Part shown: positions 1 to 8,791 of the stretch, piece by piece
Layout: the number at the start of each line of letters is the position of its first letter
Numbering within the stretch: position 1 is the stretch's first letter
Origin: Mucilaginibacter sp. cycad4
GTDB taxonomy: Bacteria; Bacteroidota; Bacteroidia; Sphingobacteriales; Sphingobacteriaceae
Length of the DNA: 64,000 nucleotides
Reading direction: 5' to 3'
Assembly: GCF_034263275.1 (NCBI RefSeq)
Contig: NZ_CP139559.1
Coordinates: 930,001 to 994,000, forward strand
Made by a program: the position numbers and the translations under genes
The notes under the pieces: model-generated
The model's input: the letters and a program-made list of their open reading frames with translations, nothing else
Told to the model about the DNA's origin: nothing
The model's database searches: none

Positions 1-374
1 GCGGGATGCATTAAGCAACTTGAAGTGAATGTTTTGCCATCAATATTCACACTAAGCTGATAGGTATGGCCGGAGGTGCCTGTTAAAGTACTGTTTTGGT
101 AAATGCCGGTACTTGTAGCTGTAAGCGGGTAAACATTGTTATTGTCGTCGGCAATGGTAACGATAGCGCCGCTTATGCCATTGAAATCATTATTATCGGT
201 GAAGTTTTTGGTTTTACTTAATAATACTTTGCAGCCGCCGGCCTGGTTGGTTAATACACCTTCAACCACATATTGCGGGGTGGTGTCTTTCAGTTTCAGG
301 TCGATGGCTTTTTCGCAACTGCTTAATGCTGCTGCAAAAAGCATAATGGTTATATATTTTATAGTGTTTTTCAT
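1..374 (-). CDS. DUF4249-type lipoprotein, 3' end cut by window edge
   Basis: The reverse strand from ATG at 374 reads without a stop to the window edge (about 124 residues). It begins with a lipoprotein signal: a hydrophobic stretch followed by ALSSC, so Cys20 or so is the likely lipidated residue. The rest is beta-rich (VEGVLTNQAGG, GATVTI-like repeats) and resembles the start of DUF4249 proteins, which are commonly encoded directly after TonB-dependent receptors in Bacteroidota and probably sit on the outer membrane as partners. The start lies 4 nt beyond the stop of the receptor at 379, so the two are surely co-transcribed. The function of DUF4249 is unknown. The family call is from N-terminal pattern and context only. 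Confidence 0.75.
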   Translation of the reverse strand, partial: MKNTIKYITIMLFAAALSSCEKAIDLKLKDTTPQYVVEGVLTNQAGGCKVLLSKTKNFTDNNDFNGISGAIVTIADDNNNVYPLTATSTGIYQNSTLTGTSGHTYQLSVNIDGKTFTSSCLMHP

Positions 375-378
375 CGGC

Positions 379-3042
379 TTAAAATTTAAAGTTATAGGTA
401 ACCGAAGGTACAAAGGTGAACAGGGTAGTACGTACGGCTTCAGTACGGCTTGCATCGGTTTTATTATCGCGGAAAAATATGCGGTAAGCGTTAGGGTTGC
501 CGTAAGCATTATAAAGACTGAAGGTTAAATCAGATTGAAACTTCGCCGTTTTTTTGAGTTGTCGGGTGGCCCCCAGGTCTAAGCGGTGGTAGGCCGGCAT
601 CCTGTCGGCATTGCGGTTGGTATAGTAGTAATAAGTTACGCCGTCAACCTGGTATTTGCCGCTCGGGAAGGTCACGGCATCGCCGGTATAATACACAAAA
701 TTGGCCGAGAATGTCCATTTTTCGCTTGCTTTATACATGGCTACAATGGCAATGTCATGGGTACGGTCCTGCCTGGCATTGTACCATTGGTTGTTATTGA
801 TGCCATCAATCATCCGTTCAGATTTTGACAGCGTATAGCTGATCCAGCCGCTAAGCCTGCCGGTTTTCTTCTTCAGTAAAAACTCGGCACCATAGGCGCG
901 GCCTTTTCCGAAAAGCAATTGTGTTTCTATCGGCTGGTTGGTGAACACATTGGCGCCATTGCGGTAATCTATCTGGTTTTGCAGCTTTTTATAGTAGCTT
1001 TCAACGGTAAATTCATAGTTATGATCGTTGAAGTCTTTGTAGTAGCCTACAGAGAACTGGTCGGCAAGTTCGGGTTTGATGAGGTTGGTGCTTGCTACCC
1101 ATTTATCTGTTGGCGAACCCGAATTAGAGTTGGAGATCAAATGCAGGTTTTGCGCATTACGGGCGTACGATGCCTTTATAGAGCTTACGTCATTTAGCTG
1201 GAAAGCTGCTGCAATGCGGGGCTCGGGGTTAACATAGGTTTTTACCTCCTGGCCGGAAGTGTAATGTTTAGAGCCCACAATGTTCCCATCAGCATCAATA
1301 TCATAATAATCGCCCGGACCAAGTATGGTAAAGGCCGACAGGCGTACACCATAAGTTAATGTAAAGCGGTCGGTTGCTTTCCATGTGTTGGTAACATAAG
1401 CAGCGTTTTCAAGGGCGTACCTGTTTTGCAGGCTTTGTGAGATAACGCCGGAGTTACCTGTGGCCGAAATTTCGCCCGGTTTAATGGTATGGTAAATGCT
1501 GTTTACACCAAAGCTGATGGTGTTTTTGCCGCCGGCATACCATTGCATGTCTTCCTTAAAGTTGAAATCGCGGATCTGTGAATAAATATTGTATTCGTTC
1601 ACATCCTGTTTAATGTTAAGCTTGTAATCGTAATTGCTGTAAATGAGCGAGGTGTTTGAAAATAGCTGACTGTTAAAAATATGGTTCCAGCGCAGGGTAG
1701 CCGTGGTATTGCCCCAGTTAATGCCGGCTATATCGGCAGCCTTAAGCACATCCTTGCCAAAATATCCTGAAACAAACAACCGGTCTTTATCCCCTAAAAC
1801 ATAATTGGCCTTGGCGTTTACATCATAAAAATAAAGCTGGCTGTTTTTGGCTATGCTATCTTTAGATAGTTTTAAAAATACATCTGCATATGTTCTTCGG
1901 GCCGAAATCAGGAAAGATGATTTGCCTTTTTGAATAGGCCCTTCGGCGTTGATGCGCGCTGCGATAAGGCCGATGCCGCCGCTTACACCAAACTTTTGGT
2001 TGTTACCATCGTTCATTTTTATATCCAGTACGGATGAAAGCCTGCCGCCGTATTGCGCGGGCATATCGCCTTTATAAATATTGATGTTCTTGATGGCATC
2101 CGAGTTAAAGGTGGAGAAAAAACCCAGCAGATGCGATGCATTGTATACGGGCGCTTCATCCAGCAGGATCAAATTTTGATCGGTTGCACCGCCGCGGACA
2201 AAGAACCCGCCGCTGCCTTCCCCGGCAGATTTGATGCCCGGCAGCAATTGGATGGTTTTGATCACATCGCGCTCACCAAGCAGCACGGGAATGTTTTTGG
2301 TTTCCTGGATGCTAAGGTGCTCAACGCCCATTTGCGGGCTGGCCAGGTCGCGTGCGCCGGCAGGCGCTGCTTTAACGGTTACTTCCTGCAATTGCTGGGC
2401 ATTGTCTTCCAGCTCAATATTTAAACGAAGGTTACCGGCTAATGATACCGGAACAACTGCGGCTTTTTGCCCCATGGCGGTTACCAAAAGCTCGTGGTCG
2501 CCGGCAGGCAGCGTGAGCGAATAAAAACCGTATTCATTACTGGATGTACCCGCGTTTGCACCGGCAACCCTGATGCTTGCCCCGATGATTGTTTCGCCGG
2601 TTTGTTTTGATTTAATGGTGCCGCTTACGGTGTATTTTCCGTCTGCCGGGGCGGCTGCCCGCTTTTTTGTCTTAGTCTCATCATATTTGATCAGTACTTC
2701 ATTATCCAGCACCGTAAAACTAAAGGGATGCGAGGCGAGGGCTTTGCGTAATACATCGCCTAAAGATTGATTTTGGGCGTTGACACTGATCTTAACCGTG
2801 CTTTTGGCAACAGTTTCGTTATAGGTGAACCTTACGCCGCAGGCAGCCGTGATCTTATCCAAAGCCTGTTTAAGCGGTTCGTTATTGATACTGATAGTAA
2901 GGGGTTTATCTAAAGGCCCCTGGGCTTGGGCATTGCTTAGCGCTATCATTAAAAATAACAACATGCAGAGTGCCGTTCGGAAGGGTATTCGCGTTATTTC
3001 GCAAATCAGCATGGAGGGCCATGCCGGTCTGTTGGTTTTCAT
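379..3042 (-). CDS. TonB-dependent outer-membrane receptor with STN domain
   Basis: This 887-residue protein imports an unknown substrate across the outer membrane using TonB energy. In order: signal peptide (ending near ALSNAQAQ, about residue 40), an STN (secretin/TonB short N-terminal) signalling domain at about 48-115, a carboxypeptidase-regulatory-like beta-sandwich at about 136-215, a plug at about 235-350 (VRGGATDQNLILLDEAPVY), and a barrel ending in a terminal Phe (YNFKF). The STN domain predicts contact with the FecR protein encoded just upstream, so substrate binding should free the ECF sigma factor. With the following DUF4249 gene it forms the common receptor-lipoprotein pair. The substrate cannot be told from sequence; siderophore or peptide uptake are both possible. 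Confidence 0.93.
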   Translation of the reverse strand: MKTNRPAWPSMLICEITRIPFRTALCMLLFLMIALSNAQAQGPLDKPLTISINNEPLKQALDKITAACGVRFTYNETVAKSTVKISVNAQNQSLGDVLRKALASHPFSFTVLDNEVLIKYDETKTKKRAAAPADGKYTVSGTIKSKQTGETIIGASIRVAGANAGTSSNEYGFYSLTLPAGDHELLVTAMGQKAAVVPVSLAGNLRLNIELEDNAQQLQEVTVKAAPAGARDLASPQMGVEHLSIQETKNIPVLLGERDVIKTIQLLPGIKSAGEGSGGFFVRGGATDQNLILLDEAPVYNASHLLGFFSTFNSDAIKNINIYKGDMPAQYGGRLSSVLDIKMNDGNNQKFGVSGGIGLIAARINAEGPIQKGKSSFLISARRTYADVFLKLSKDSIAKNSQLYFYDVNAKANYVLGDKDRLFVSGYFGKDVLKAADIAGINWGNTTATLRWNHIFNSQLFSNTSLIYSNYDYKLNIKQDVNEYNIYSQIRDFNFKEDMQWYAGGKNTISFGVNSIYHTIKPGEISATGNSGVISQSLQNRYALENAAYVTNTWKATDRFTLTYGVRLSAFTILGPGDYYDIDADGNIVGSKHYTSGQEVKTYVNPEPRIAAAFQLNDVSSIKASYARNAQNLHLISNSNSGSPTDKWVASTNLIKPELADQFSVGYYKDFNDHNYEFTVESYYKKLQNQIDYRNGANVFTNQPIETQLLFGKGRAYGAEFLLKKKTGRLSGWISYTLSKSERMIDGINNNQWYNARQDRTHDIAIVAMYKASEKWTFSANFVYYTGDAVTFPSGKYQVDGVTYYYYTNRNADRMPAYHRLDLGATRQLKKTAKFQSDLTFSLYNAYGNPNAYRIFFRDNKTDASRTEAVRTTLFTFVPSVTYNFKF

Positions 3043-3105
3043 AGTTGCTTTAAATTGTTGGTGTGGTTTTTTATCCTTTAGGGATGATGTTTTAGAATGA
3101 AAAGG

Positions 3106-4098
3106 TTAATTGTTGGATGATAAAGGTTGCAGGAAATATTGGTCTTCGACCCGCTTCCAGCGAAGGTCCATCACGGCGCAAAGTTTATTAAACGTTTTGT
3201 CGATAGGCTCATTCGTGTTAATATGACCATAAAAGCCTTTTTGGGTGATATCCGGCGCAAGGTTCATGCGGATACCATACTGATGCGACAGGTCGTCAAC
3301 CACGGTTTGCAGGGAGGCCCCGTCATAACTGAACAAACCGGTACGTTGTGAAAGGAATTTTGAGGCATTGGGATAATTTTCCTTAATTAACGATCTGTCG
3401 GTTTTGTTATACACTGCCCGTTGGTTAAGTACCATGATGGCTTGCCGGCTTTTGGGCAGGTTATGCTCCTGTACCGCCACCTTTCCGCTGATAACCGTAA
3501 CTTCGGAGATGATCTGGTCGGGATAGGCTTTAACATTAAAGCTGGTACCCAATACCACGGTTTTAAGCTGTCCCGATTGGATAACGAAAGGGTGGTCCTC
3601 GTCATGTACTACATCGAAAAACGCTTCGCCCTCCAGCTTTACCAAACGCTCCCTGGTCCTGAATTTGTTGGGGTAGCTAATCCGGCTCCCGGGACTAAGC
3701 CAGATCCGGGTACCATCGGGCAAGCTGATTTGCCGGTGTTTGCCCGGAGCCGTAACCAGCTCAACCTGCTTGGCAGGATCAATAACTTCCAATACCTGGT
3801 TTTTGTAAAGCGCGGCAAACGTAATCAGCAATACTACAGCCGCTGCAGCAGCTATGTTTCGCCATAAGGTAATTACCTTACGCGCAGGTTGCCCCGGTGT
3901 TTCCATTTGTGCGGTTATCTTGCTCAAAATACTTTCCCGCAGCTGTTCGGGGTTTTGGTATTTTGAAGCCGATAACAATACTTCTTCATCGCTAAAGTTG
4001 GCATACCAGGCATCGAGCCAGGCTTTTTCGTCAGCACTGATGGTGCCTTGTTTTAACTTATGAGCAAGCTCCTTTACGTTGTAGGTGTTGTTTTCCAT
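3106..4098 (-). CDS. FecR-family anti-sigma factor
   Basis: About 330 residues. The N-terminal cytoplasmic part (residues 1-75) should bind the ECF sigma factor. A single membrane segment follows at about 80-97 (Ala/Val/Leu rich, after VITLWRN), then a periplasmic FecR domain (PGKHRQISLPDGTRIWL, GEAFFDV) and a C-terminal DUF4974-like domain (FYGHINTNEPIDKTFNKL). I prefer the start at 4098 (MENNTYN), a normal FecR beginning; an in-frame ATG lies 27 nt upstream. The gene is 63 nt ahead of the STN-type receptor and so supplies its signalling partner. The matching sigma gene lies upstream on the same strand but is separated by an opposite-strand gene. Confidence 0.93.
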   Translation of the reverse strand: MENNTYNVKELAHKLKQGTISADEKAWLDAWYANFSDEEVLLSASKYQNPEQLRESILSKITAQMETPGQPARKVITLWRNIAAAAAVVLLITFAALYKNQVLEVIDPAKQVELVTAPGKHRQISLPDGTRIWLSPGSRISYPNKFRTRERLVKLEGEAFFDVVHDEDHPFVIQSGQLKTVVLGTSFNVKAYPDQIISEVTVISGKVAVQEHNLPKSRQAIMVLNQRAVYNKTDRSLIKENYPNASKFLSQRTGLFSYDGASLQTVVDDLSHQYGIRMNLAPDITQKGFYGHINTNEPIDKTFNKLCAVMDLRWKRVEDQYFLQPLSSNN

Positions 4099-4274
4099 TG
4101 TAACTGATCTTTCAACCTTTTGCACATATAGTCAGTGATGAAAGCAGATACCCTTAGTGAAAAATGAAAAATATTTACCGTTATCGTTTTTTCTTTTTGG
4201 TGAGATAGAAATCTGTATAAGTTATGTAGGTTGAAATTTACTAATTTTAAAAAAAGCCAATTAAAACCAATCAA

Positions 4275-4829
4275 ATGAGAAAAGTAATCTACGGCATTAA
4301 CCTGAGCTTAGATGGTTGCTGCGACCACACCAAATTTAGCGGCGGCAAGGATATATTAGAGTATTTTACCCTACTTATGGATGGTGTAGACCTGATTGTA
4401 TACGGACGTAAAACCTTCGAACTAATGGTTCCGTATTGGCCGGATGCAGCCAAAGATCCTATATCAACCAAAGAGGAAAAAGAATTTGCACAGGCATTTG
4501 ATAGTATTGAAAAACTCGTTTTCTCCCGGACGCTGACCGGTACTGACGATAAAAACTCGCGAATTACTCAGGCAAACCCTGGAGATGAGATCCGCAAACT
4601 GAAACAACAGACCGGTGGTAATATTTCGATAGGAGGTGTGAACCTGCCCTTACAACTCATTGAACTTGGTTTGGTTGATGAGTTCCATTATGTTATACAT
4701 CCCGTAATTGTAGGCGAGGGGAGAAGTTTGCTGGAAGCTGCAGGTTTAAAGGGAAATGTAGGCTTAAAGCTAATTGAATCAAAGATCCTTGAATCGGGCT
4801 GTGTCGCGCTTCATTATGTTAAAAATTGA
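4275..4829 (+). CDS. Dihydrofolate reductase-like (RibD C-terminal) protein
   Basis: A 184-residue cytoplasmic protein of the RibD C-terminal/DHFR-like fold. Visible family marks are the start RKVIYGINLSLDGCCDH, the segment DLIVYGRKTFELM, and GGNISIGGVNLPLQLIELGLVDEFHYVIHPVIVGEG, which matches the nucleotide-binding core of stand-alone YyaP/YwjB-type proteins. These are probably NADPH-dependent reductases, but substrates are unknown and it need not act in folate or riboflavin synthesis. It is on the opposite strand to its neighbours and sits between the sigma factor gene (4838-5425) and its fecR partner (3106-4098), with only 8 nt between the two converging stops at 4829 and 4838. This looks like a later insertion into a sigma-antisigma pair. 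Confidence 0.88.
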   Translation: MRKVIYGINLSLDGCCDHTKFSGGKDILEYFTLLMDGVDLIVYGRKTFELMVPYWPDAAKDPISTKEEKEFAQAFDSIEKLVFSRTLTGTDDKNSRITQANPGDEIRKLKQQTGGNISIGGVNLPLQLIELGLVDEFHYVIHPVIVGEGRSLLEAAGLKGNVGLKLIESKILESGCVALHYVKN

Positions 4830-4837
4830 AGCATATG

Positions 4838-5425
4838 TTAACTGAGGAGTAAAATTAGCACCGGCAGAGAAATACCCAGCGATTGCCTTAACGAACTTAA
4901 TGCCTTTGACATGTGTGCTTCTACCGTTTTTTGCGTGATCCCTAATGCTGCAGCTATTTCGGCATAGGTTTTATTTTCATCACGGCTAAGCAGGAAAACG
5001 ATGCGGCATTTCTCGGGTAGCTGACTGATGCTGTGGTCGAGCCGTTCGCGCAATTCTTTTTCCTCCAGCCATTGAGTGGTGCTGTCGTCTGTTTCGGGCG
5101 AGGTAAAAGCGAGTTCATCCAGGTGCTGTTGTTTTCTGTACTGGCGATCGAGATGATTGATCACCTTGTATTTAACCGCTACCGAAAGATAGGTAGCCAT
5201 TGTATGGGTTAACTTAAGGCTTGCCCGGCGCTGCCAGATGCTTAAAAATACTTCCTGAACCACTTCTTCGGCCTCATGCTCATCATCTAAACGATGGTAA
5301 GCTACCGCAAAGGTTTTATCCCAGTACCGGTTATACAGCTCGGTGAAAGCATCGCGGTTGTCGCGGGCCATCAATTGTAATAACTGGTCGTCTGTGTGGG
5401 TTTTCGGTAGATTGGGGATAGGCAT
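4838..5425 (-). CDS. ECF RNA polymerase sigma factor (FecI-like)
   Basis: About 195 residues from the ATG at 5425 (MPIPNLPKTHTDDQLL); the reading frame is open upstream but lacks family character there. Region 2 is visible (DAFTELYNRYWDKTFAVAYHRL, then EAEEVVQEVFLSIWQRR) and region 4 carries a helix-turn-helix (TYAEIAAALGITQKTVEAHMSKAL). It should direct RNA polymerase to the promoter of the receptor operon when released by FecR. Unlike the usual arrangement, fecR does not follow directly: a RibD-like gene on the other strand intervenes. The final residues (LPVLILLLS) are hydrophobic, as is often seen in this Bacteroidota sigma-70 family. Confidence 0.93.
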   Translation of the reverse strand: MPIPNLPKTHTDDQLLQLMARDNRDAFTELYNRYWDKTFAVAYHRLDDEHEAEEVVQEVFLSIWQRRASLKLTHTMATYLSVAVKYKVINHLDRQYRKQQHLDELAFTSPETDDSTTQWLEEKELRERLDHSISQLPEKCRIVFLLSRDENKTYAEIAAALGITQKTVEAHMSKALSSLRQSLGISLPVLILLLS

Positions 5426-5616
5426 GTTTACATTTTTCGCGCCGGAGCTAACGTTGACTTCAGCAGAGCGTTTCAAAGTTAGAGTTTTAGCCCGGGTAAA
5501 TGTTACGTTGAATTTCAATTTTGTAAACGCAAATTACCTTGATTTTGGTATGGGTAATCAAAGTACGGGGTTAAGATCCTGTTTGGATTTGTATATTTAA
5601 CAGTCACAATTTAAAA

Positions 5617-6234
5617 ATGGTCAGAAACAAAACCCTGCTTCCGGGTGCACTAATACTTTTTGTATTAATTAATACGAGCTATTATTGGGAAGGCATGCTC
5701 GGAGGATGGAACATGCTTTTGTTCCCGGTATGCGTATTGACACTCCTGGTGCTTTTTGTAAGCCTGCTTGTTCAATTTTATCGTATTATACGTAACCGGT
5801 TTAAAAACAGATCAGTGGTTTGGACAACAGGTATTGCTGCGCTTTTGTTATCACTTATTGTATGGCAGCCTTATGGGATCATTAATTTTGAAAGCCTTGA
5901 AGATAAAGATGTTTTAATTGCTTTTAATGAAGGTGTGGCCAATTGCACAACTACCCTTAAGTTAAAAGAGAACAAAACTTTTTATATAAGATCGGTTTGT
6001 TTTGGCATAGATAAAGAGGGTGGAACCTACACGCTGAATAATGATACCATAAAGCTCAATTTTTCGTCTTACAGGCCTAAATACAAATTTGCTGTATTTA
6101 AAAAAAGGGATAAAGAAAAAGTACTGTTTTATGATTTATACCTGTATCAATCAGCGGGCGATACTTTGCCTTATCCTCTTGCAATTAAAAAAAATCTGCT
6201 TTTAAATAATAGCGCTAAGTTCTCTGCAAAATAA
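5617..6234 (+). CDS. Unrecognised inner-membrane protein
   Basis: A 205-residue protein I cannot place in a family. Three hydrophobic helices are visible at about residues 8-24, 34-58 and 68-86, the last two separated by a basic loop (RIIRNRFKNR), which suggests a cytoplasmic loop. The C-terminal 110 residues are soluble and beta-rich, with CTTTLKLKENKTFYIRSVCFG and GGTYTLNNDTIKLNF, a pattern seen in small periplasmic or lipocalin-like domains. It starts 191 nt from the divergent sigma factor gene. Its stop is followed at once by an inverted repeat at 6231-6262. Confidence 0.7.
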   Translation: MVRNKTLLPGALILFVLINTSYYWEGMLGGWNMLLFPVCVLTLLVLFVSLLVQFYRIIRNRFKNRSVVWTTGIAALLLSLIVWQPYGIINFESLEDKDVLIAFNEGVANCTTTLKLKENKTFYIRSVCFGIDKEGGTYTLNNDTIKLNFSSYRPKYKFAVFKKRDKEKVLFYDLYLYQSAGDTLPYPLAIKKNLLLNNSAKFSAK

Positions 6235-6262
6235 AAAAGGTCGCCCCATAATCGGGGTAACC
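6231..6262 (-). terminator. Rho-independent terminator, reverse orientation
   Basis: Read on the minus strand, GGTTACCCC and GGGGCGACC form a stem with one mismatch and one wobble around a 6-nt loop, followed by a T-run. This orientation would end a minus-strand transcript arriving from higher coordinates, where only a beta-barrel gene relic (6288-6385) is found. It may also slow plus-strand transcription from the 5617 gene. Confidence 0.6.
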
Positions 6263-6287
6263 TGTATCGAATCGGTCAGTTAATTAT

Positions 6288-6385
6288 TTAAAATGTAAAG
6301 CCTACCCGGGCAAAAAAGCGCGGCCGTTTTCGCCCATCTGAACGGCATCAAACGGGACCGAAGGTTCATTGTTATAAGCCCATCT
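6288..6385 (-). pseudogene. Relic of the C-terminal end of an outer-membrane barrel gene
   Basis: The minus strand reads RPRFFARVGFTF and a TAA stop at 6288-6290, a typical C-terminal beta-strand of a Bacteroidota outer-membrane protein. Further upstream a different frame reads PSVPFDAVQMGENG, so a frameshift lies between them, and the coding signal ends near 6385. Nothing of the rest of the gene is visible. The terminator-like hairpin at 6231-6262 lies in the right place and orientation to be its original terminator. The call rests on short peptide strings only. Confidence 0.4.
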
Positions 6386-6448
6386 TTAGTTCTTCTTATA
6401 CTGACATAATCCAGATGCTTATTGATTAGGCATCAGTAATAATTACAA

Positions 6449-6490
6449 AAAGCCAATTATTAAGGTAATAAACACTTAATAATTGGCTTT
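6449..6490. terminator. Bidirectional terminator, perfect 15-bp stem
   Basis: AAAGCCAATTATTAA (6449-6463) and its exact reverse complement (6476-6490) flank a 12-nt loop, with A/T runs at both ends. It lies just beyond the stop of the minus-strand gene 6526-6837 and is probably its terminator. Confidence 0.75.
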
Positions 6491-6525
6491 CCTGGATTTA
6501 AGAAACGAAATATTTTGTGGTACTA

Positions 6526-6837
6526 TTAAGCAGTTGGTTCAGCTTCGGTAGCTTTAGCTTTTTTGCTTGCGGGTTTAGTTTCAGTGACAGTATCACCTTT
6601 TTTCTCTTTTTTTACTTTTGGCTCGGCAGGTGCGGCATGTACTTCAGGGCTTAATTTAGCCGCCAACGTTTTTGCCAGGTTTTTTGCAGCTTTGTCGATA
6701 GCCTTTTTAGCTTTGCTGGTATCAGGACCAAATTCGCTTACCAGGGTTTCAATCTGGATCACTAATTTTTCTTTTAATTGTTTTTTAAGAACTTTACGGG
6801 CTTGCTTGGTAGCGGCTTTATCTTTTATATTTTTCAT
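6526..6837 (-). CDS. Small Lys/Ala-rich protein, histone-H1-like tail
   Basis: 103 residues. Residues 1-60 are a basic amphipathic helical region (KDKAATKQARKVLKKQLKEK and KKAIDKAAKNLAKTLAAKL); the rest is a low-complexity Lys/Ala/Glu/Thr/Pro tail (KKEKKGDTVTETKPASKK). It has no signal peptide and no recognised domain. The composition is like eukaryotic H1 tails and bacterial Hc1-like proteins, so DNA or RNA binding is an inference. A second Lys/Ala-rich gene lies at 53632-54117. It is a stand-alone gene with its own terminator at 6449-6490. Confidence 0.7.
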   Translation of the reverse strand: MKNIKDKAATKQARKVLKKQLKEKLVIQIETLVSEFGPDTSKAKKAIDKAAKNLAKTLAAKLSPEVHAAPAEPKVKKEKKGDTVTETKPASKKAKATEAEPTA

Positions 6838-7327
6838 GTGAATGGATTAGAAAATCGATTGAAGCGGAGTTTTTTCTGCGCGATGCAAAGTTAGGTTAAT
6901 ATAATGTGTTTTTAATATTATGTTTATGTTAACAATTGCTATTTATGTTAACTTTTTATTAATTGATAATCAGCGCTATTAAGTGTTGCTGCTTTATTTA
7001 TTGTTCTGTTTATAAGCTCGGCTCTTAATACCCGTTGCACAGCGAAATCGCTTTTAAATAATTGTGATTATTAGAAGAAATCGCAGAGAAGAATTTTCAC
7101 ACGAATTACCTTGCAGGTATGCCACAATTAATCGAATTAAAATTCTTTCTATATTAAACATTCGTGTAATTCGATTAATTCGGAAAAATTAGTGTGTAAT
7201 TTCGCTTATCTGCTTTTAATTCTTCTACAATGTTTTAAACGCGATTTCCCTGACGCGTTGCACTAATTTTTTGAAAGCCTTCGGGTTAATTCTTAACTTA
7301 GCCGTTTATTTATCGCCCTACAACAAC
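6838..7327. other. Intergenic region with a degenerate long palindrome
   Basis: AT-rich, about 490 bases without a credible gene. A 14-bp inverted pair (7126-7139 and 7167-7180) is nested in a longer imperfect inverted repeat with arms near 7034-7080 and 7220-7263 (both carry GAAATCGC and TTTTAAA-like blocks). This looks like a decayed palindromic mobile repeat. No tRNA or promoter could be assigned with confidence. Confidence 0.5.
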
Positions 7328-7798
7328 ATGATCAAAGATTTAAGTGCATTAACCCAGGTAGCCGAATTTCATACCACTTTTAAACACCCTATAATTGAAA
7401 AACCTGCAATACCCTCAAAAGCACGCTGCGATCTGCGTATCGAACTTATTGCCGAAGAATTAAAAGAGCTGCAGCAGGCCGTTAATGACAATAACATGGT
7501 TGAAGTAGCTGATGCCCTTTGCGATTTGCAATATGTATTATCAGGTGCGGTACTTGAATTTGGCCTTGGCTCAAAATTTAAAGAGTTGTTTGATGAAGTG
7601 CACCGCTCCAACATGAGCAAAGCCTGCAAAACAGTTGAAGAGGCCGAAAAAACTATCGAACATTATAAAAATACGGCCGATACGGATGCGTACTATAAAG
7701 AGATAGACGGCTTGTACCTGGTGTACCGCACATCTGATCATAAAACATTAAAATCTATTAATTATTCGCCTGCCGATCTGAATGGCATTGTAGGTTAA
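7328..7798 (+). CDS. MazG-like nucleoside triphosphate pyrophosphohydrolase
   Basis: About 156 residues from the ATG at 7328 (MIKDLSALTQVAEFH). The all-alpha NTP pyrophosphohydrolase marks are present: RIELIAEELKELQQAV (E-x-x-E helix) followed by EVADALCDLQYVL (E-x-x-D helix), the four acidic residues that bind magnesium. Such proteins hydrolyse nucleoside triphosphates to monophosphate and pyrophosphate; the exact substrate is unknown. The segment HRSNMSKACKTVEEAEKTIEHYK is shared with phosphoribosyl-ATP pyrophosphohydrolase-like phage and bacterial proteins. The stop is 24 nt ahead of rlmF on the same strand. Confidence 0.85.
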   Translation: MIKDLSALTQVAEFHTTFKHPIIEKPAIPSKARCDLRIELIAEELKELQQAVNDNNMVEVADALCDLQYVLSGAVLEFGLGSKFKELFDEVHRSNMSKACKTVEEAEKTIEHYKNTADTDAYYKEIDGLYLVYRTSDHKTLKSINYSPADLNGIVG

Positions 7799-7822
7799 TC
7801 ATAAACTAAAAACACTATTCCT

Positions 7823-8791
7823 TTGCCAGCACAAGAATCCAACCAGCCCGAGGCTAAAAACAATATGCACCCGCGTAATAAACACCGCGAGGGGTATGAT
7901 TTTAAAGCATTGATAAAAGCCACACCTGCCTTGAGGCCATTTGTGCGTACCAATGAGTATGATAATTTTACCATTAATTTTGCCGATCCGGAAGCAGTGA
8001 AAACGCTTAATAAGGCATTGCTGCAACATCATTACGGTATAAGCCACTGGGATATCCCCGAAGGTTTTTTATGCCCGCCTATACCGGGCCGTGCCGATTA
8101 TATCCACTACGCGGCCGATCTGCTTGCTTCTGTTAATAACGGTGTTGTACGTAAAGGCAGGAGAGTACGTGTGCTTGATATTGGGGTAGGTGCTAACCTG
8201 GTTTATCCTATAGTAGGTTTCAAAGAATATGGCTGGAACTTTGTTGGTTCCGAGCTCGACCTGGAGGCTATGGCATCGGCAAAAAGTATTGTTGAACAAA
8301 ACAGCCAGTTAAAGGTTGCTGTTGAATTGAGGCAGCAAAGCAAAAAGGCAGATATATTTAAAGGGATCATTAAACCCGGCGAGTTATTTGATCTTACCAT
8401 TTGTAACCCGCCATTTCACGCTTCGGCAAAAGAGGCTGCTGCCGGTTCGGCCCGTAAATGGGATAACCTGGGTTTACGAAAGGATAAACAACCTATACTT
8501 AATTTTGGCGGCCAAAATACCGAATTGTGGTATCCCGGCGGCGAAGCCGCATTCCTGAAACTGATGGCTGCGCAGAGCAAGGCTTTTGAAAAACAGGTTT
8601 TATGGTTTACCACGCTGGTTTCAAAAAAAGAAAATCTCAGGATCTTATATAATGCCCTTCAAAAAGAAGGCGTAAAAGCTGTGCAAACCATCAATATGTC
8701 GCAAGGCCAAAAGGTAAGCCGAATTATGGCCTGGACTTACTTAACGCCGGAGGAACAGCAAGTTTGGAATAAACAGAACCTTGATTTATAG
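7823..8791 (+). CDS. rlmF: 23S rRNA (adenine-1618-N6)-methyltransferase RlmF
   Basis: An SAM-dependent enzyme that methylates A1618 of 23S rRNA. Family marks: HPRNKHREGYDF near the start, WDIPEGFLCPPIPGRADYIHYAADLL at about 73-98, the SAM-binding strand RVLDIGVGANLVYPI, and the catalytic motif NPPFHAS at about 195-201. The frame opens with TTG at 7823; an ATG at 7865 directly before HPRNKH is a good alternative, since E. coli RlmF has only a short tail there. Length of 308-322 residues fits the family. It follows the MazG-like gene by 24 nt and may share its transcript. Confidence 0.93.
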   Translation: MPAQESNQPEAKNNMHPRNKHREGYDFKALIKATPALRPFVRTNEYDNFTINFADPEAVKTLNKALLQHHYGISHWDIPEGFLCPPIPGRADYIHYAADLLASVNNGVVRKGRRVRVLDIGVGANLVYPIVGFKEYGWNFVGSELDLEAMASAKSIVEQNSQLKVAVELRQQSKKADIFKGIIKPGELFDLTICNPPFHASAKEAAAGSARKWDNLGLRKDKQPILNFGGQNTELWYPGGEAAFLKLMAAQSKAFEKQVLWFTTLVSKKENLRILYNALQKEGVKAVQTINMSQGQKVSRIMAWTYLTPEEQQVWNKQNLDL

